Notes: generated by a model not told the origin, from the sequence alone. A DNA stretch of 64,000 nt from Qipengyuania gaetbuli (GCF_020171365.1 NZ_JAIUZO010000002.1:2202001-2266000), one strand, 5' to 3'; shown: positions 26,897 to 35,721, counted from the first letter of the stretch. Made by a program: numbers and translations.

Positions 26897-27466
26897 ATGA
26901 TGAAAGTTGACCAGGCCCGGCTTCCCGGGGTCGTTTTGCTGGAGCCACGCAGGTTTGGCGACAGCCGAGGTTTCTTCGCTGAAACCTACAATGCTCGAGT
27001 CTATCGCGACGCAGGCATCGAGTGCGAATTCCTCCAGGACAATCACTCGCTCTCCGACAAGGTCGGCACGGTCAGAGGCCTTCATTTTCAGAAGCCTCCT
27101 GCTGCCCAAGCCAAATTGGTCCGGTGCGGCCGCGGTGCTATCTTCGATGTCGCAGTAGACATCCGCGTTGGTAGCCCAACCTACGGTCAGTGGGCGGGCT
27201 ACGAACTTAGTGCGGATAATGGCCTCCAACTCTTCATTCCTGCAGGTTTCGCCCACGGTTTCATGACGCTGCAGCCGGGCAGCGAGATCGTCTACAAATG
27301 CTCGGATTATTACGCTCCTGAAACCGAAGGCTCGGTACGCTGGGATGATCCGGAACTCGGCATCGAATGGCCGGACGTCGATAATCCGGTCTTGAGCGAG
27401 AAAGACGTCGAGGCGCCTTATCTTTCACAAATCAAAAGCCCCTTTCTCTGGGAGAATTCACAATGA
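26897..27466 (+). CDS. rmlC: dTDP-4-dehydrorhamnose 3,5-epimerase
   Basis: Seen: 189 residues with [45 protein letters not shown] (catalytic His), [20 protein letters not shown] and [14 protein letters not shown]. Typical RmlC length. Two adjacent ATG codons (26897, 26900); I chose the first after AAGAGTAGAG. Converts dTDP-4-keto-6-deoxyglucose to the L-lyxo form for dTDP-L-rhamnose. It overlaps rmlB by 4 bases. The gene order rmlC-rmlB-rmlD-rmlA differs from enterobacterial rmlBDAC. Confidence 0.96.
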   Translation: MMKVDQARLPGVVLLEPRRFGDSRGFFAETYNARVYRDAGIECEFLQDNHSLSDKVGTVRGLHFQKPPAAQAKLVRCGRGAIFDVAVDIRVGSPTYGQWAGYELSADNGLQLFIPAGFAHGFMTLQPGSEIVYKCSDYYAPETEGSVRWDDPELGIEWPDVDNPVLSEKDVEAPYLSQIKSPFLWENSQ

Positions 27467-28524
27467 GGTTCCTCGTTACCGGTGGTGCCGGTTTCATCGG
27501 CTCAGCCGTCGTCAGGCTCGCGATTGCGCGAGGTCATGAGGTGCTAAACCTCGACGCGCTAACTTATGCCGCATGCCTCGAGAATCTGGCCGAAGTAGAG
27601 ACGAGCGAACTTTATCGGTTCAAACAAGGCGACATTCGCGATCGCGAAGCCGTTCAGGAAGCAATCGACGAGTTCAAGCCTGACATCGTCATGCACCTTG
27701 CTGCGGAATCGCACGTGGATCGATCGATCGATGGGCCGTCCGATTTTATCGAGACCAATATCAACGGGACCTTCAATATGCTGGAGGCAGTTCGGAAATA
27801 TTGGGAGGAAGCGGGAAAGCCCGAGAGCTTCCGTTTCCATCACATCAGCACTGATGAAGTCTATGGTTCGCTACCTGCGGATCCGGAGGTTAAGTTCACC
27901 GAGGATACCCCTTACGATCCCCGGAGCCCTTATTCCGCTTCCAAGGCGAGTTCTGACCATTTGGTCCGGGCTTGGCACGAAACTTACGGGCTGCCTGTTG
28001 TCATCACGAACTGCTCGAACAACTACGGGCCCTATCACTTCCCTGAAAAGCTCGTTCCGGTCGTTATCCTCAATGCGCTCGCGGGCAAACCGCTGCCGAT
28101 CTATGGCGACGGGTCGAATATCCGTGACTGGCTCTATGTCGAGGATCATGCGGAGGCCCTCTTGCTGGTCGCAGAGCGAGGCGAGGTGGGGCGGAGCTAC
28201 AACATCGGCGGCGACAATGAACGTACCAACCTCGAGTTGGTGCAGGCGATTTGCTCAATTCTCGATCGCGTCCAGCCACGATGCGAAGGTCGCTATTCCG
28301 ATCTCATAACCTTCGTCACTGACCGTCCCGGCCACGATGCTCGCTACGCTATCGATGCCTCGCGCATACGTGATGAACTGGGGTGGAAGCCCTCAGTGAC
28401 AGTGGAAGAAGGACTGGAGCGGACCGTTGTCTGGTATCTCGAAAACGAGGCTTGGTGGCGTCCATTGCTGGAACGCAAGGGCGTGGGTGAGCGGCTCGGA
28501 ACCGGTAAGGCAAAGGCGGCGTGA
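27463..28524 (+). CDS. rmlB: dTDP-glucose 4,6-dehydratase
   Basis: Seen: 353 residues. Rossmann [14 protein letters not shown] (GxxGxxG), [15 protein letters not shown], the catalytic triad in [11 protein letters not shown] and [33 protein letters not shown] and [21 protein letters not shown]. All RmlB hallmarks are present. Its product, dTDP-4-keto-6-deoxyglucose, feeds both rhamnose synthesis and the FdtA/FdtB-like amino-sugar branch of this operon. Start and stop overlap both neighbours by 4 bases. Confidence 0.97.
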   Translation: MRFLVTGGAGFIGSAVVRLAIARGHEVLNLDALTYAACLENLAEVETSELYRFKQGDIRDREAVQEAIDEFKPDIVMHLAAESHVDRSIDGPSDFIETNINGTFNMLEAVRKYWEEAGKPESFRFHHISTDEVYGSLPADPEVKFTEDTPYDPRSPYSASKASSDHLVRAWHETYGLPVVITNCSNNYGPYHFPEKLVPVVILNALAGKPLPIYGDGSNIRDWLYVEDHAEALLLVAERGEVGRSYNIGGDNERTNLELVQAICSILDRVQPRCEGRYSDLITFVTDRPGHDARYAIDASRIRDELGWKPSVTVEEGLERTVVWYLENEAWWRPLLERKGVGERLGTGKAKAA

Positions 28525-29372
28525 CCATACTCGTCTTTGGTAAGACGGGGCAGGTGGCTCGCGAGCTACAGGCCCTGGGTAATGTCACCTGCTTGTCTCG
28601 GGACGAAGCCGATCTCTCGCAGCCTGAGAGCTGTGCGGAAGCGATACGGAAGCACTCGCCGAGTGGAGTGATCAATGCTGCGGCATATACGGCCGTCGAC
28701 CGGGCCGAAGACGAAACCACTGTTGCCGCCCGCGTGAACGGCTTGGCGCCGGCGGCAATGGCGAAAGCCTGCGCGGACCTTGACGTCCCCTTCGTCCACA
28801 TTTCGACAGACTATGTGTTTGACGGAAGCGGCAACGAGCCTTGGAAGCCAGAGCATTTGACCGACCCAAAGAACGCCTACGGGCTGTCTAAGCTTATTGG
28901 TGAGAAGGCGGTTCTTGAGGCAGGCGGGCGCTACGCGATACTCCGAACGTCGTGGGTCTTTTCGCCCCACGGAAGCAATTTCGTGAAGAGTATGCTGAAG
29001 TTGTCCGAGGACCGCGATCAGTTGAATATCGTCGCAGATCAAATTGGAGGCCCGACGCCGGCAAGCGACATCGCGCAGGCCTGCCTCGACTTGGTAAAGC
29101 AGCTGGCGAAGGATGCTTCGAAAGCAGGCACCTATCATTTCAGCGGGGCGCCTGATGTCAGCTGGAAGGAATTCGCCGAGACAATCTTTGCGGAGGCCAG
29201 GCGCGAAGTGACAGTGAAGGGCATCCCTACTAGCGAATACCCGACTCCGGCCACCCGACCACTCAATTCCAGGCTCGACTGTAGCAGTCTCGAGCAGGCC
29301 TTTGGCATCGCTCGCCCTGACTGGCGGCGCGGCCTGCAAAACGTTCTTAAAGACATGGAGATCACGCAATGA
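28521..29372 (+). CDS. rmlD: dTDP-4-dehydrorhamnose reductase
   Basis: Seen: 283 residues from GTG 28521: [19 protein letters not shown] (GxxGxxG), [25 protein letters not shown], the YGLSK catalytic motif ([17 protein letters not shown]), [20 protein letters not shown] and [13 protein letters not shown]. Final step to dTDP-L-rhamnose. Coupled to rmlB and rmlA through 4-base overlaps. Confidence 0.96.
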   Translation: MTILVFGKTGQVARELQALGNVTCLSRDEADLSQPESCAEAIRKHSPSGVINAAAYTAVDRAEDETTVAARVNGLAPAAMAKACADLDVPFVHISTDYVFDGSGNEPWKPEHLTDPKNAYGLSKLIGEKAVLEAGGRYAILRTSWVFSPHGSNFVKSMLKLSEDRDQLNIVADQIGGPTPASDIAQACLDLVKQLAKDASKAGTYHFSGAPDVSWKEFAETIFAEARREVTVKGIPTSEYPTPATRPLNSRLDCSSLEQAFGIARPDWRRGLQNVLKDMEITQ

Positions 29373-30244
29373 CCGCTCGCAAGGGGATCATTCTCGCAGG
29401 GGGATCGGGCACGCGCCTCTACCCCGTAACTACCGGCGTATCGAAGCAGCTTCTTCCTATCTACGATAAGCCGATGATCTATTACCCGCTAAGCGTTCTT
29501 ATGCTCGCGGGTATTCGGGAAATCCTGATCATCACCACTCCCGAAGACCAGGCTCAGTTCCAGCGGACTCTCGGAGATGGGAGCCAGTGGGGTATTTCGC
29601 TTTCGTACACCGTCCAGCCCAGCCCCGACGGACTAGCGCAGGCTTTCATTCTCGCTGAAGACTTCCTCGATGGTGCACCTTCGGCGATGGTCCTCGGAGA
29701 CAACATCTTCTTCGGGCACGGGCTGCCCGAAATGCTCGCTGAGGCTAGCAGCGACACCGGCGCAACTGTCTTCGGCTATCACGTCAAGGATCCCGAGCGA
29801 TACGGCGTCGCTGATTTTGACGAGAACGGAACGGTCCGAGCGATCATCGAAAAACCTGAAATCCCACCGTCCAGCTATGCCGTGACAGGCCTCTATTTCG
29901 TTGATGGAACTGCGCCCGAGCGAGCACGCCGCGTGAAGCCTTCGGAGCGAGGAGAGCTCGAGATCACCTCACTCCTCGAGACCTATCTCGAGGACGGCCT
30001 TCTGTCGGTGAAGCTCATGGGGCGCGGATACGCATGGCTCGATACCGGCACCCATGCCTCGCTACTCGATGCAGGCAACTTCGTCCGCACTCTGACTGAA
30101 CGTCAGGGGCAGCAAGTGGGCTCGCCTGACGAGATCGCATACGGGCTTGGATGGATTAACCACGAAGATCTGATGGCCAGGGCGTCGCGGTTCGCGAAGA
30201 ACGAATATGGGGAATATCTGGGCGCTCTGGCTAACGGCTCCTAG
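29369..30244 (+). CDS. rmlA: Glucose-1-phosphate thymidylyltransferase
   Basis: Seen: 291 residues with the nucleotide loop [77 protein letters not shown] and [19 protein letters not shown]. It makes dTDP-glucose, the entry to both dTDP-sugar branches. It is the last gene of the plus-strand operon. Its final 14 bases overlap the 3' end of the convergent recombinase gene, and a GC hairpin follows at 30273-30295. Confidence 0.96.
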   Translation: MTARKGIILAGGSGTRLYPVTTGVSKQLLPIYDKPMIYYPLSVLMLAGIREILIITTPEDQAQFQRTLGDGSQWGISLSYTVQPSPDGLAQAFILAEDFLDGAPSAMVLGDNIFFGHGLPEMLAEASSDTGATVFGYHVKDPERYGVADFDENGTVRAIIEKPEIPPSSYAVTGLYFVDGTAPERARRVKPSERGELEITSLLETYLEDGLLSVKLMGRGYAWLDTGTHASLLDAGNFVRTLTERQGQQVGSPDEIAYGLGWINHEDLMARASRFAKNEYGEYLGALANGS

Positions 30245-31247
30245 CGTTCACAACACCGTAGTGTGGTTGGAGTGCCGGCTCTGATTGGGCCGGCATTCTT
30301 GCTTCTGAGTGTATCTCAGACAAGCGCTTCCACCGCCTGAGATGCATAGCCTGTGTTGAAGCATGTTCGACGTATCGCGCGAGCACGTTCTGGCTCTTCC
30401 ATCCGCCAGCCTGCATGATGCCGAGGGTCTCGAAACCTGCGACAAACATGTCCTGGGCAGCGCCAACGCGCATAGAGTGACCGGATAATGCTTTTATTTC
30501 CGGCGGAGTCAGTGATGCCCTCTCTGCAGCGCGTTTAACGATCCGTCGTACCGACGCGGTCACAAACGGTCGCTTTGCCAGTTTGCGCGTGTGGAGCCCT
30601 TGAAAAAGCGGCCCTTCGGTGATCTCGGAGGAGGAAAGCCATACATCGAGGCGCTTGGCCGTTTCTTCAGAAAGATAAGCAGCACGTCCTTCGCCGAACT
30701 GGTCGTTCTTCGAGCGGGGGACCAAGAGCCGCGAGCGGCAAGGGCTCAAATGCTCGACCCTCAGAAGAACGAGCTCGCTGCTCCGGCAGAGCGTATCGTA
30801 GCCCACCGAAAGAAGCGCCGCGTCGCGCTTGCCGGTGCGCGTGTCCGGGCAGGCCTCGAGCATTCGGTCTAGCAGCTCTTTCGTCAGTCCGAGGACCTGC
30901 TGTTGCCTGGTCGATTTCCTGCGCTTGGCGCGGCGCACCGCGAGCCGGACCTCGCTGTGACCAGTGGGGCGGGGCAGGTCGGCGATCATATGAGCAAAGC
31001 TAATCGCGTCGAGCCGGTGCTTCACTGTTGCCATAGCCTTGGTCTTGGCTTCCTCGTCGATAAACCGCGCAATCGTCTCTGGCTCCGCTGGGAGCCACTC
31101 TTTCCCCTGGGCCTCGCACCACTGCTGGAAATGTCGCAAATCATTGCGGTAGCCACGCAAGGTGTTTTGTGAGTAGGCACCCTTGCAACGAATGAGGATG
31201 TCATCGATGTTCGGCGGCAATGCCGTTGGGAGCAGATCAAAATTCAT
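30231..31247 (-). CDS. Tyrosine recombinase / phage-type integrase
   Basis: Seen: 338 residues. SAM-like N-terminal core-binding domain ([30 protein letters not shown]), then the catalytic domain: [13 protein letters not shown] (Arg I), [14 protein letters not shown] (HxxR), [18 protein letters not shown] (Trp in the His/Trp position, nucleophile Tyr). Known: XerC-like enzymes that move integrative elements. It reads towards rmlA; its last about 25 codons run through the rmlA hairpin and 14 bases of rmlA itself, so the C-terminal tail after the catalytic domain looks acquired at a junction. It is divergent from an HTH gene. Confidence 0.92.
   Translation of the reverse strand: MNFDLLPTALPPNIDDILIRCKGAYSQNTLRGYRNDLRHFQQWCEAQGKEWLPAEPETIARFIDEEAKTKAMATVKHRLDAISFAHMIADLPRPTGHSEVRLAVRRAKRRKSTRQQQVLGLTKELLDRMLEACPDTRTGKRDAALLSVGYDTLCRSSELVLLRVEHLSPCRSRLLVPRSKNDQFGEGRAAYLSEETAKRLDVWLSSSEITEGPLFQGLHTRKLAKRPFVTASVRRIVKRAAERASLTPPEIKALSGHSMRVGAAQDMFVAGFETLGIMQAGGWKSQNVLARYVEHASTQAMHLRRWKRLSEIHSEARMPAQSEPALQPHYGVVNARSR
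30271..30306 (+). terminator. Hairpin after rmlA, inside the recombinase reading frame
   Basis: Inverted repeat TGCCGGC (30273-30279) / GCCGGCA (30289-30295) with a 9-base loop, followed by ATTCTTGCTTCT, about 28 bases after the rmlA stop. It has the spacing of an intrinsic terminator for the EPS operon, but the T-run is interrupted. It is also coding sequence of the convergent recombinase. Confidence 0.5.
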
Positions 31248-31250
31248 TAA

Positions 31251-31264
31251 GAGCTTATAAGCTC
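31251..31264. promoter_or_regulatory. Perfect 14-base palindrome between recombinase and HTH gene
   Basis: GAGCTTATAAGCTC is fully self-complementary and lies 3 bases upstream of the recombinase ATG (31247, minus) and 18 bases before the HTH gene start (31283, plus). Its centre TTATAA could overlap a -10 element. Best read as the operator through which the HTH protein controls itself and the recombinase (inference). Confidence 0.5.
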
Positions 31265-31282
31265 ACAATTGCTGGAGCGCAA

Positions 31283-31519
31283 GTGATTTCAGGGCCGCAA
31301 ATTCGTGCTGCTAGGTCCTTGCTGGGGCTTAGCTCGCGTGAGCTCGCTACGCTGTCTGGGGTCAGTTGGGCTACGATTAAGCGCTTTGAGGCAGACGAAA
31401 GCATTCCGCCATCACGTGGCGGCACTTTGGAGCGCCTTCTGACGAAATTCGAAGACGCCGGTATCGAGTTTCTCGGCGATCCAGTCTCCTCGCCAGGCGT
31501 ACGCCTCAAGCGGCAGTAG
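31283..31519 (+). CDS. Small HTH (XRE-like) transcriptional regulator
   Basis: Seen: 78 residues from GTG 31283, with GGAG five bases upstream. The helix-turn-helix is ISGPQIRAARSLLGLSSREL, ATLSGVSWATIKRFEADES, followed by a short C-terminal part ending in LKRQ. The pattern is that of Cro/CI-type regulators without a dimerisation domain. It is divergent from the recombinase across a perfect palindrome. Inference: controls excision or integration gene expression. Confidence 0.82.
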   Translation: MISGPQIRAARSLLGLSSRELATLSGVSWATIKRFEADESIPPSRGGTLERLLTKFEDAGIEFLGDPVSSPGVRLKRQ

Positions 31520-31520
31520 G

Positions 31521-31880
31521 CGGCGGACCGTACCGAACGAACATCTCGCTCTTGCTCTCGCGATCGTCGTCGCCTTCATCCTCTGGGTAGGGTTCGATCC
31601 AGATTTCACTCCTCCTAACTGGTTAGGAGACAAGCTACAGCATGTTCTGGCTTTCGTAACCGTGGCGGCGCTCGCCGCATTGACTTGGCCTCAGGTCAGT
31701 TCGTTTCGCCTTTTTGGCGGATCAGCGGTTTTAGCCCTCGCGATCGAAGGTATCCAGTGGGGCATGGGGCGGGGGAGGGAAGCGGACCTCGCCGATTTTC
31801 TGGTCGGGGTAGCTGCAGCAGCCGCCACTCTGCTCTGCGTTTCCCTATATCGGCGGATTGCCTCTGCACGGTCCTCCTGA
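31521..31880 (+). pseudogene. VanZ-like membrane protein frame without a recognisable start codon
   Basis: Seen: an open frame that enters from the upstream HTH gene in the +1 frame and runs to TGA 31880. It reads HLALALAIVVAFILWVGFDP, NWLGDKLQHVLAFVTVAALA, then VLALAIEGIQWGMGRGREAD and LADFLVGVAAAAATLL: the complete VanZ-like pattern (conserved DKxxH, E-x-x-Q and GReaDxxD). No ATG, GTG or TTG exists in this frame between the stop near 31440 and GTG 31662, which lies after the first two motifs. Either a frameshift or start loss inactivated it, or it uses a non-standard start or +1 frameshifting from the HTH gene. Confidence 0.6.
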
Positions 31881-31899
31881 GTTCATAACTTCAGGGCGG

Positions 31900-32178
31900 C
31901 TAGTCCAGATCGCGGATTGTCGAGGATATTTCGCGGAGCAACCCATTGAGGTTGCGCCGCTCCATGATTGCCTCACGGGTAAAGAAGCCGTCTTTCAGCG
32001 CATTACGATTGCCTGCCCGCGCCCCTGAACCTTTGGCCCCGCCGTGCATCCGGCACCTTGTCTTGCCCGCCACTGCTGGCGAGCGGCATGGCGCTCCCAT
32101 ACGAGTCCTTGCTCCGCATCGAGGGCTAGCAAGCATCGGTCCTATGTTGCGAAGGTGAGGGGCCCTGTTTGAGGTCAT
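31900..32178 (-). CDS. Small HGGXW-type cysteine-rich protein
   Basis: Seen: 92 residues with CGARTRMGAPCRSPAV, TRCRMHGGAKGSGARAGNRNA and LKDGFFTREA. The C-x-A-R-T-R-x-G-x-P-C...C-R-x-H-G-G arrangement suggests a small metal-binding module and is the pattern of the widespread HGGXW-repeat proteins often found in mobile and phage-like DNA (family knowledge). Start ATG overlaps the stop of the upstream gene by 4 bases, so the two form an operon. Function unknown. Confidence 0.75.
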   Translation of the reverse strand: MTSNRAPHLRNIGPMLASPRCGARTRMGAPCRSPAVAGKTRCRMHGGAKGSGARAGNRNALKDGFFTREAIMERRNLNGLLREISSTIRDLD

Positions 32179-32771
32179 TGGCCACCTTTAGGTATCGGTC
32201 TTGCTTTCCTGGAGGGGTGCTCACCCGAGGCTCCTTGAAGGGCGCTACGCTCACTATTGGCTAGGGTGCGCCTAGCATCTGCTAGCTCCAACCTACGTTT
32301 TCCCGCTTCGATAGCTGCAACGATCGATGTTGCCCGTGAGCTGTCCATGTCGGTCTTGCGGCGCCCTGCCATGGCCTCACGTGCTTGCATGACCTTGGCG
32401 TGATTGATCATAGCCCTACTGGCGAAGCTAAGGCTGAACTCGCGGTGCCGCTCTGATGTCCGTTCATCGGATGCGTAGGACACTTGGCGCTGAGTAGCCT
32501 CATTAAGCGCTACCGCCTGCAGCACCAGCTGCGCATCAAGAGGGGAGGCGGGGGCTTCTTCGATCAGAAGTCGCGCGAGGAAGTTGATCTGCTGTTCGAG
32601 TTCAGCAGGCCTCGGGCTGTTTCGCGTAAGGCGCGAGACCCCAGCCTTGGCAACGATCTCGACTAGGACCTCCTTCCTCAAGGTGAGAGGAAGCTCGTCC
32701 AGCATCTCGTCGAGGACAGCAGCGGCTAGAGTGCGGGCATCCTCATGCAACTTGATTTCATCATCATTCAT
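32175..32771 (-). CDS. 198-aa hypothetical protein paired with the HGGXW gene
   Basis: Seen: 198 residues from ATG 32771 (AAGGA upstream), mostly charged helices: NDDEIKLHEDARTLAAAVLDEMLDELPLTLRKE, then ELEQQINFLARLLIEE and a basic tail rich in Arg/Ser. No signal peptide or membrane span. An upstream in-frame extension to 32948 exists but lacks a ribosome site. Overlap with the next gene implies coupled translation. No family recognised. Accessory status is suggested by the neighbouring recombinase. Confidence 0.65.
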   Translation of the reverse strand: MNDDEIKLHEDARTLAAAVLDEMLDELPLTLRKEVLVEIVAKAGVSRLTRNSPRPAELEQQINFLARLLIEEAPASPLDAQLVLQAVALNEATQRQVSYASDERTSERHREFSLSFASRAMINHAKVMQAREAMAGRRKTDMDSSRATSIVAAIEAGKRRLELADARRTLANSERSALQGASGEHPSRKARPIPKGGQ

Positions 32772-33386
32772 CTGGTCTTCCTTGATATTCGAGACCAAGT
32801 TTAGATCAGTGTCAGGCAACTTTGAATCGGCAGGCAAGCAATTAAAGACAAAGGCTTCTTTGTGCCGCAGGATGCTTCGACTGCATGCATGGCGGCAGTC
32901 TCTTTCCGGACGAATCGCTTTAAATAGAAGGGCGAGCTGGAGGGGCATGATGGCACCTCATGAAAAACGTGCCTGCGTTGAATTGAGCTCTCGTATGCAA
33001 GTGCTTCGATCGACAAGAATGTGCGATACAGCAAATAGTGGGCAAAGGTCGCGCCTGCGCTCAGCCGACACTGGCCGCGTACCATCCTAACGGGTTCGCG
33101 AGGCGCTTTCGGTTGAGGAATATACCGCTTCACGCTGTTCCAGACTTCCAAGCTCCTTCGGCTCAACCGACTGGTTGAGGGCACGCGCCGGTTGTTCATA
33201 TGGTTGGAGCTTGCTGGGCAGCCCGCAAGACGTGCCAATTCTGACTGCAGGCGAATGGAGGCCAAGCTTTGTTTGGGCCAAGGAGCGCTCGCGCGAGCAA
33301 ACTGCTGCTAGAGTAGGAGCATCCGCGCGATCGGGCATGGCCCGGATTCTTTCACTTCAAGCATCGCCTGATGTGGTGAGCGGAAA
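32772..33386. other. Intergenic stretch, no convincing gene
   Basis: About 615 bases between two minus-strand genes. Short frames on both strands (for example 32801-33265 minus and 33175-33426 plus) have no protein-like pattern. One hairpin, CTCAACC/GGTTGAG at 33162-33179, is not followed by a T-run. The promoter of the HGGXW pair should lie near 32780-32850. Confidence 0.4.
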
Positions 33387-33417
33387 AGGGAGGGAAGTGC
33401 CTGTCGCATCCCTCCCT
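33387..33417 (-). terminator. Intrinsic terminator for the 33423-34181 gene
   Basis: Perfect 9-base stem AGGGAGGGA (33387-33395) / TCCCTCCCT (33409-33417) six bases after the minus-strand stop codon. On the minus strand the second arm is followed by a short T-run (TTTCC). Confidence 0.75.
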
Positions 33418-33422
33418 GAGGT

Positions 33423-34181
33423 CTAGCGCTTGAGATCGAACGCGACCCTGTATCCTTCTTCATCACCGGTATTGCGCCGGATGACCAGTTCAAGGCGACC
33501 AGGTGAATTCTTCGTCACCTTGAACTTATCCAGCACCAGCATGCCGCCGTAATTCGTCCGAGGGTCGACGGTTGTCGTCTGGATCACTTCGTTTTGAATG
33601 GATCCCAGCGTTTGCTCGAGATTGTGGTTGATCCGAGACATCGTGTACGCTGCCCCGCCAATCGAAGCCGCCGTACCCACAGCCGCGGCTGTGTTGTCGC
33701 GAACGGTGGTCTGGGAATAATAGGACCCGAAGCGTGAGCGGCCGACAGTCGTATAGGTCCGGTTGGCATTTGCATTCGCCGCTACTGCCCCAAGCCCTCC
33801 AGCCATTGCCACCGCGAAGTTAGCCCAACCGGCCTTCCGCTTGGCGATCTTCTCCAGGTCATACGCGCTCATCACAACCAGAGGCTCGCCATCGAGGGTC
33901 GCTGTTATATTCTCGATGCCGAAGTTGATCCCCACGTCGCTTGCATTGGTGAAGGCGATGTTGAGGCGGACACGACCGTACATTTCCTCGGATTGGGTGA
34001 CCATCACCCCGCCATTCTCGTCTGCCACGCTGACGGTCGGAATGCCCTGCAAATACCTTATCGACGCTCCGCCCTGAGGCAGCGGAGCGAACTCGTAGTC
34101 TTTCGCTGCTGCGATAGAAGACGTGGCAAGAAGCGCAAGCGCGGCTAGTGAAGTAAATTCATACCTCTTTACAAATCTCAT
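33423..34181 (-). CDS. Exported protein of unknown function
   Basis: Seen: 252 residues. Sec signal peptide (FTSLAALALLATSSIAAAKD), a beta-rich first half (VRLNIAFTNASDVGINFGIENITATLDG), a small Ala/Gly hydrophobic stretch (WANFAVAMAGGLGAVAANAN), a Tyr/Thr/Ser-rich middle (TYTTVGRSRFGSYYSQTT) and a second such stretch (AAVGTAASIGGAAYTMSR). The C-terminus is beta-rich again (LELVIRRNTGDEEGYRVAFDLKR). No lipobox. The two glycine/alanine stretches may be membrane-associated. A terminator follows directly. I do not recognise the family. Confidence 0.75.
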   Translation of the reverse strand: MRFVKRYEFTSLAALALLATSSIAAAKDYEFAPLPQGGASIRYLQGIPTVSVADENGGVMVTQSEEMYGRVRLNIAFTNASDVGINFGIENITATLDGEPLVVMSAYDLEKIAKRKAGWANFAVAMAGGLGAVAANANANRTYTTVGRSRFGSYYSQTTVRDNTAAAVGTAASIGGAAYTMSRINHNLEQTLGSIQNEVIQTTTVDPRTNYGGMLVLDKFKVTKNSPGRLELVIRRNTGDEEGYRVAFDLKR

Positions 34182-35155
34182 GATTTTTCCCCGTTGAGTG
34201 ACAGGGCCGATAAATAGACAAATGACAATATTTATTCGGCCTGTATGGGGATAAATCTGCTTTATTTCCTAATTAAATTCTAACAAAGTGGGGGAAAATC
34301 CATATATATCTGCACCTTATGGATATATCATGCGAGCGATCATTCCAGTCCTATGGGTGCAAAGCCTCGCCGATCTTGCTATCGTAGAGATTGCCTAGAC
34401 GATGTTGGAAAGCCACTTTCGGTTGGCGCCAGCCAGTGGGCGGTGGGCTAGGGTGCTTGAGCAGGGCGACCATGAGTTCGGCTGCGAGAAGCAAGGTCTA
34501 CTGTGCATGGGGTTGAATTGCTCCTTTGTCTGGAACCCAGCTTCCGGATCCACGGGGAGCATGCGCGATAACGCCACGTGTCGCGCAAGCGATGCATTTG
34601 GCGCTCCCCGGGCACTAGCACCAATCGCCTCCTCTTTTGGCGGAGGGGAAGCGAGCGAGGAGCAAGACTTTCGCCTCCGGCAGGTAAGAGAGGTACTACC
34701 CTTGGACATCGTGAGCAGGAAGGCTGGGCGCAGGCCTCATTGTGCCGATCATCGCATGCCTCACCTGGTCGACAAATCGATCTTTGCGGGAAAGAGTGAG
34801 GTCTTGCGCTGAGGGTTGCTGCTATGGCGTGAACCTAACCAGCCTTCGCCGACTATTCTCCTTGAGCGGTGGTCGGTGGGTTTACACGAAAATCTATCGT
34901 CTCGCTGAGCCTTGGAAGCAAAGTTGATTTGATGATAACGTGCGGTTGGGTACGACAGGTGTGCTAAGCGCATGGAAATGCGCTCCCAAGTCCCTAGAGG
35001 CGCCTGTCGTTCCTGTCGCATCAACCATGGGCGCGGAAATCCCTACTAGTCGCATGCAAAGATTGGTAAGGTTCTTAAGAAAATTCCGCTACATCCCTTG
35101 AAATCGATCCCTCGCTGAGATAGTCCGGCGACAGAATCAATCCGAAGGTAGTTTT
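34182..35155. other. Large region without a convincing gene
   Basis: 974 bases. The first 150 (34190-34340) are very AT-rich and probably hold the promoter of the exported protein, with an ATCCAT/ATGGAT inverted repeat near 34299-34326. The rest (34390-35050) has short frames on both strands, none with a start, ribosome site and protein-like composition together. It may be a decayed gene or insertion remnant, but I could not recognise one, nor any structured RNA. Confidence 0.4.
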
Positions 35156-35392
35156 ATGCGCAAGTCTAATCTCCTCTCCATGGCAGCTGCGCTCAGCCTC
35201 GTTGCGGTGACGATAGGCAATGCTGATACAGTTCAGGCCCAGGTTCGCGCCAGTGAACCAGCTGCATATGAAAGTGAAATGGGAGGTTCGGCCGTTCTTG
35301 TCCTTCTTGCGGCTTTTGCAGCTGTCGGTCTTCTTGCCTCGCTTGCAGGCGGAGGCGACGACGGTGGCAGTGACGATCCGGTCAGCCCTTGA
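35156..35392 (+). CDS. Small secreted or membrane-anchored protein
   Basis: Seen: 78 residues. N-terminal signal sequence (LLSMAAALSLVAVTIGNADT, then VQAQ), a second hydrophobic segment (SAVLVLLAAFAAVGLLASLAGG) and an acidic glycine/aspartate-rich tail (GDDGGSDDPVSP). AAGG precedes the ATG. It is followed by a strong intrinsic terminator, so it is probably a highly expressed single-gene unit. Function unknown; it could be a small membrane component of the neighbouring pilus locus or unrelated. Confidence 0.75.
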   Translation: MRKSNLLSMAAALSLVAVTIGNADTVQAQVRASEPAAYESEMGGSAVLVLLAAFAAVGLLASLAGGGDDGGSDDPVSP

Positions 35393-35432
35393 TTTAAGGA
35401 TCTACAGGATCTCTGGTCCGCTACGGAATATT

Positions 35433-35461
35433 AAACGCCCGGTTTTCCGGGCGTTTTTTTT
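35433..35461 (+). terminator. Strong intrinsic terminator
   Basis: Stem AAACGCCCGG (35433-35442) / CCGGGCGTTT (35447-35456), TTTT loop, run of eight T (35454-35461). It closes the small gene at 35156. Confidence 0.93.
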
Positions 35462-35702
35462 GCTCGCGTTGAGGGGTAAAATATCTTGTCTCGCCTAAAA
35501 ACAAAGCGGGAAGCCCAGATTTATTGCAAGCAAATCAGGAAATTTTATTGGGTGATTTCGGCATGATGAAGAGCGCATCCTTGCGCCTCTTAACCATGCC
35601 TCTTCAGCTCAATCCTGACCGGTCTAGATTTCTGCAGCGCGCGCAATGGCGATTGCCCCGGGGAATGAGACCCGATTACGTAAAATTAACCGACCCACGT
35701 TA

Positions 35703-35721
35703 ATTCCTGATTTGGGAATTT
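35703..35721. promoter_or_regulatory. Inverted repeat upstream of the first pilin gene
   Basis: AATTCC (35703-35708) and GGAATT (35716-35721) flank a 7-base spacer, just before the pilin ribosome site (GGAGA). It could be an operator or a translation-control hairpin. The remaining 35462-35702 gap shows no gene. Confidence 0.3.

Noticed and set aside
34395..34812. Overlapping frames on both strands in the large gene-free region
   Set aside because: No ribosome site, Ser/Pro/Arg-rich random composition and no motif in either direction.
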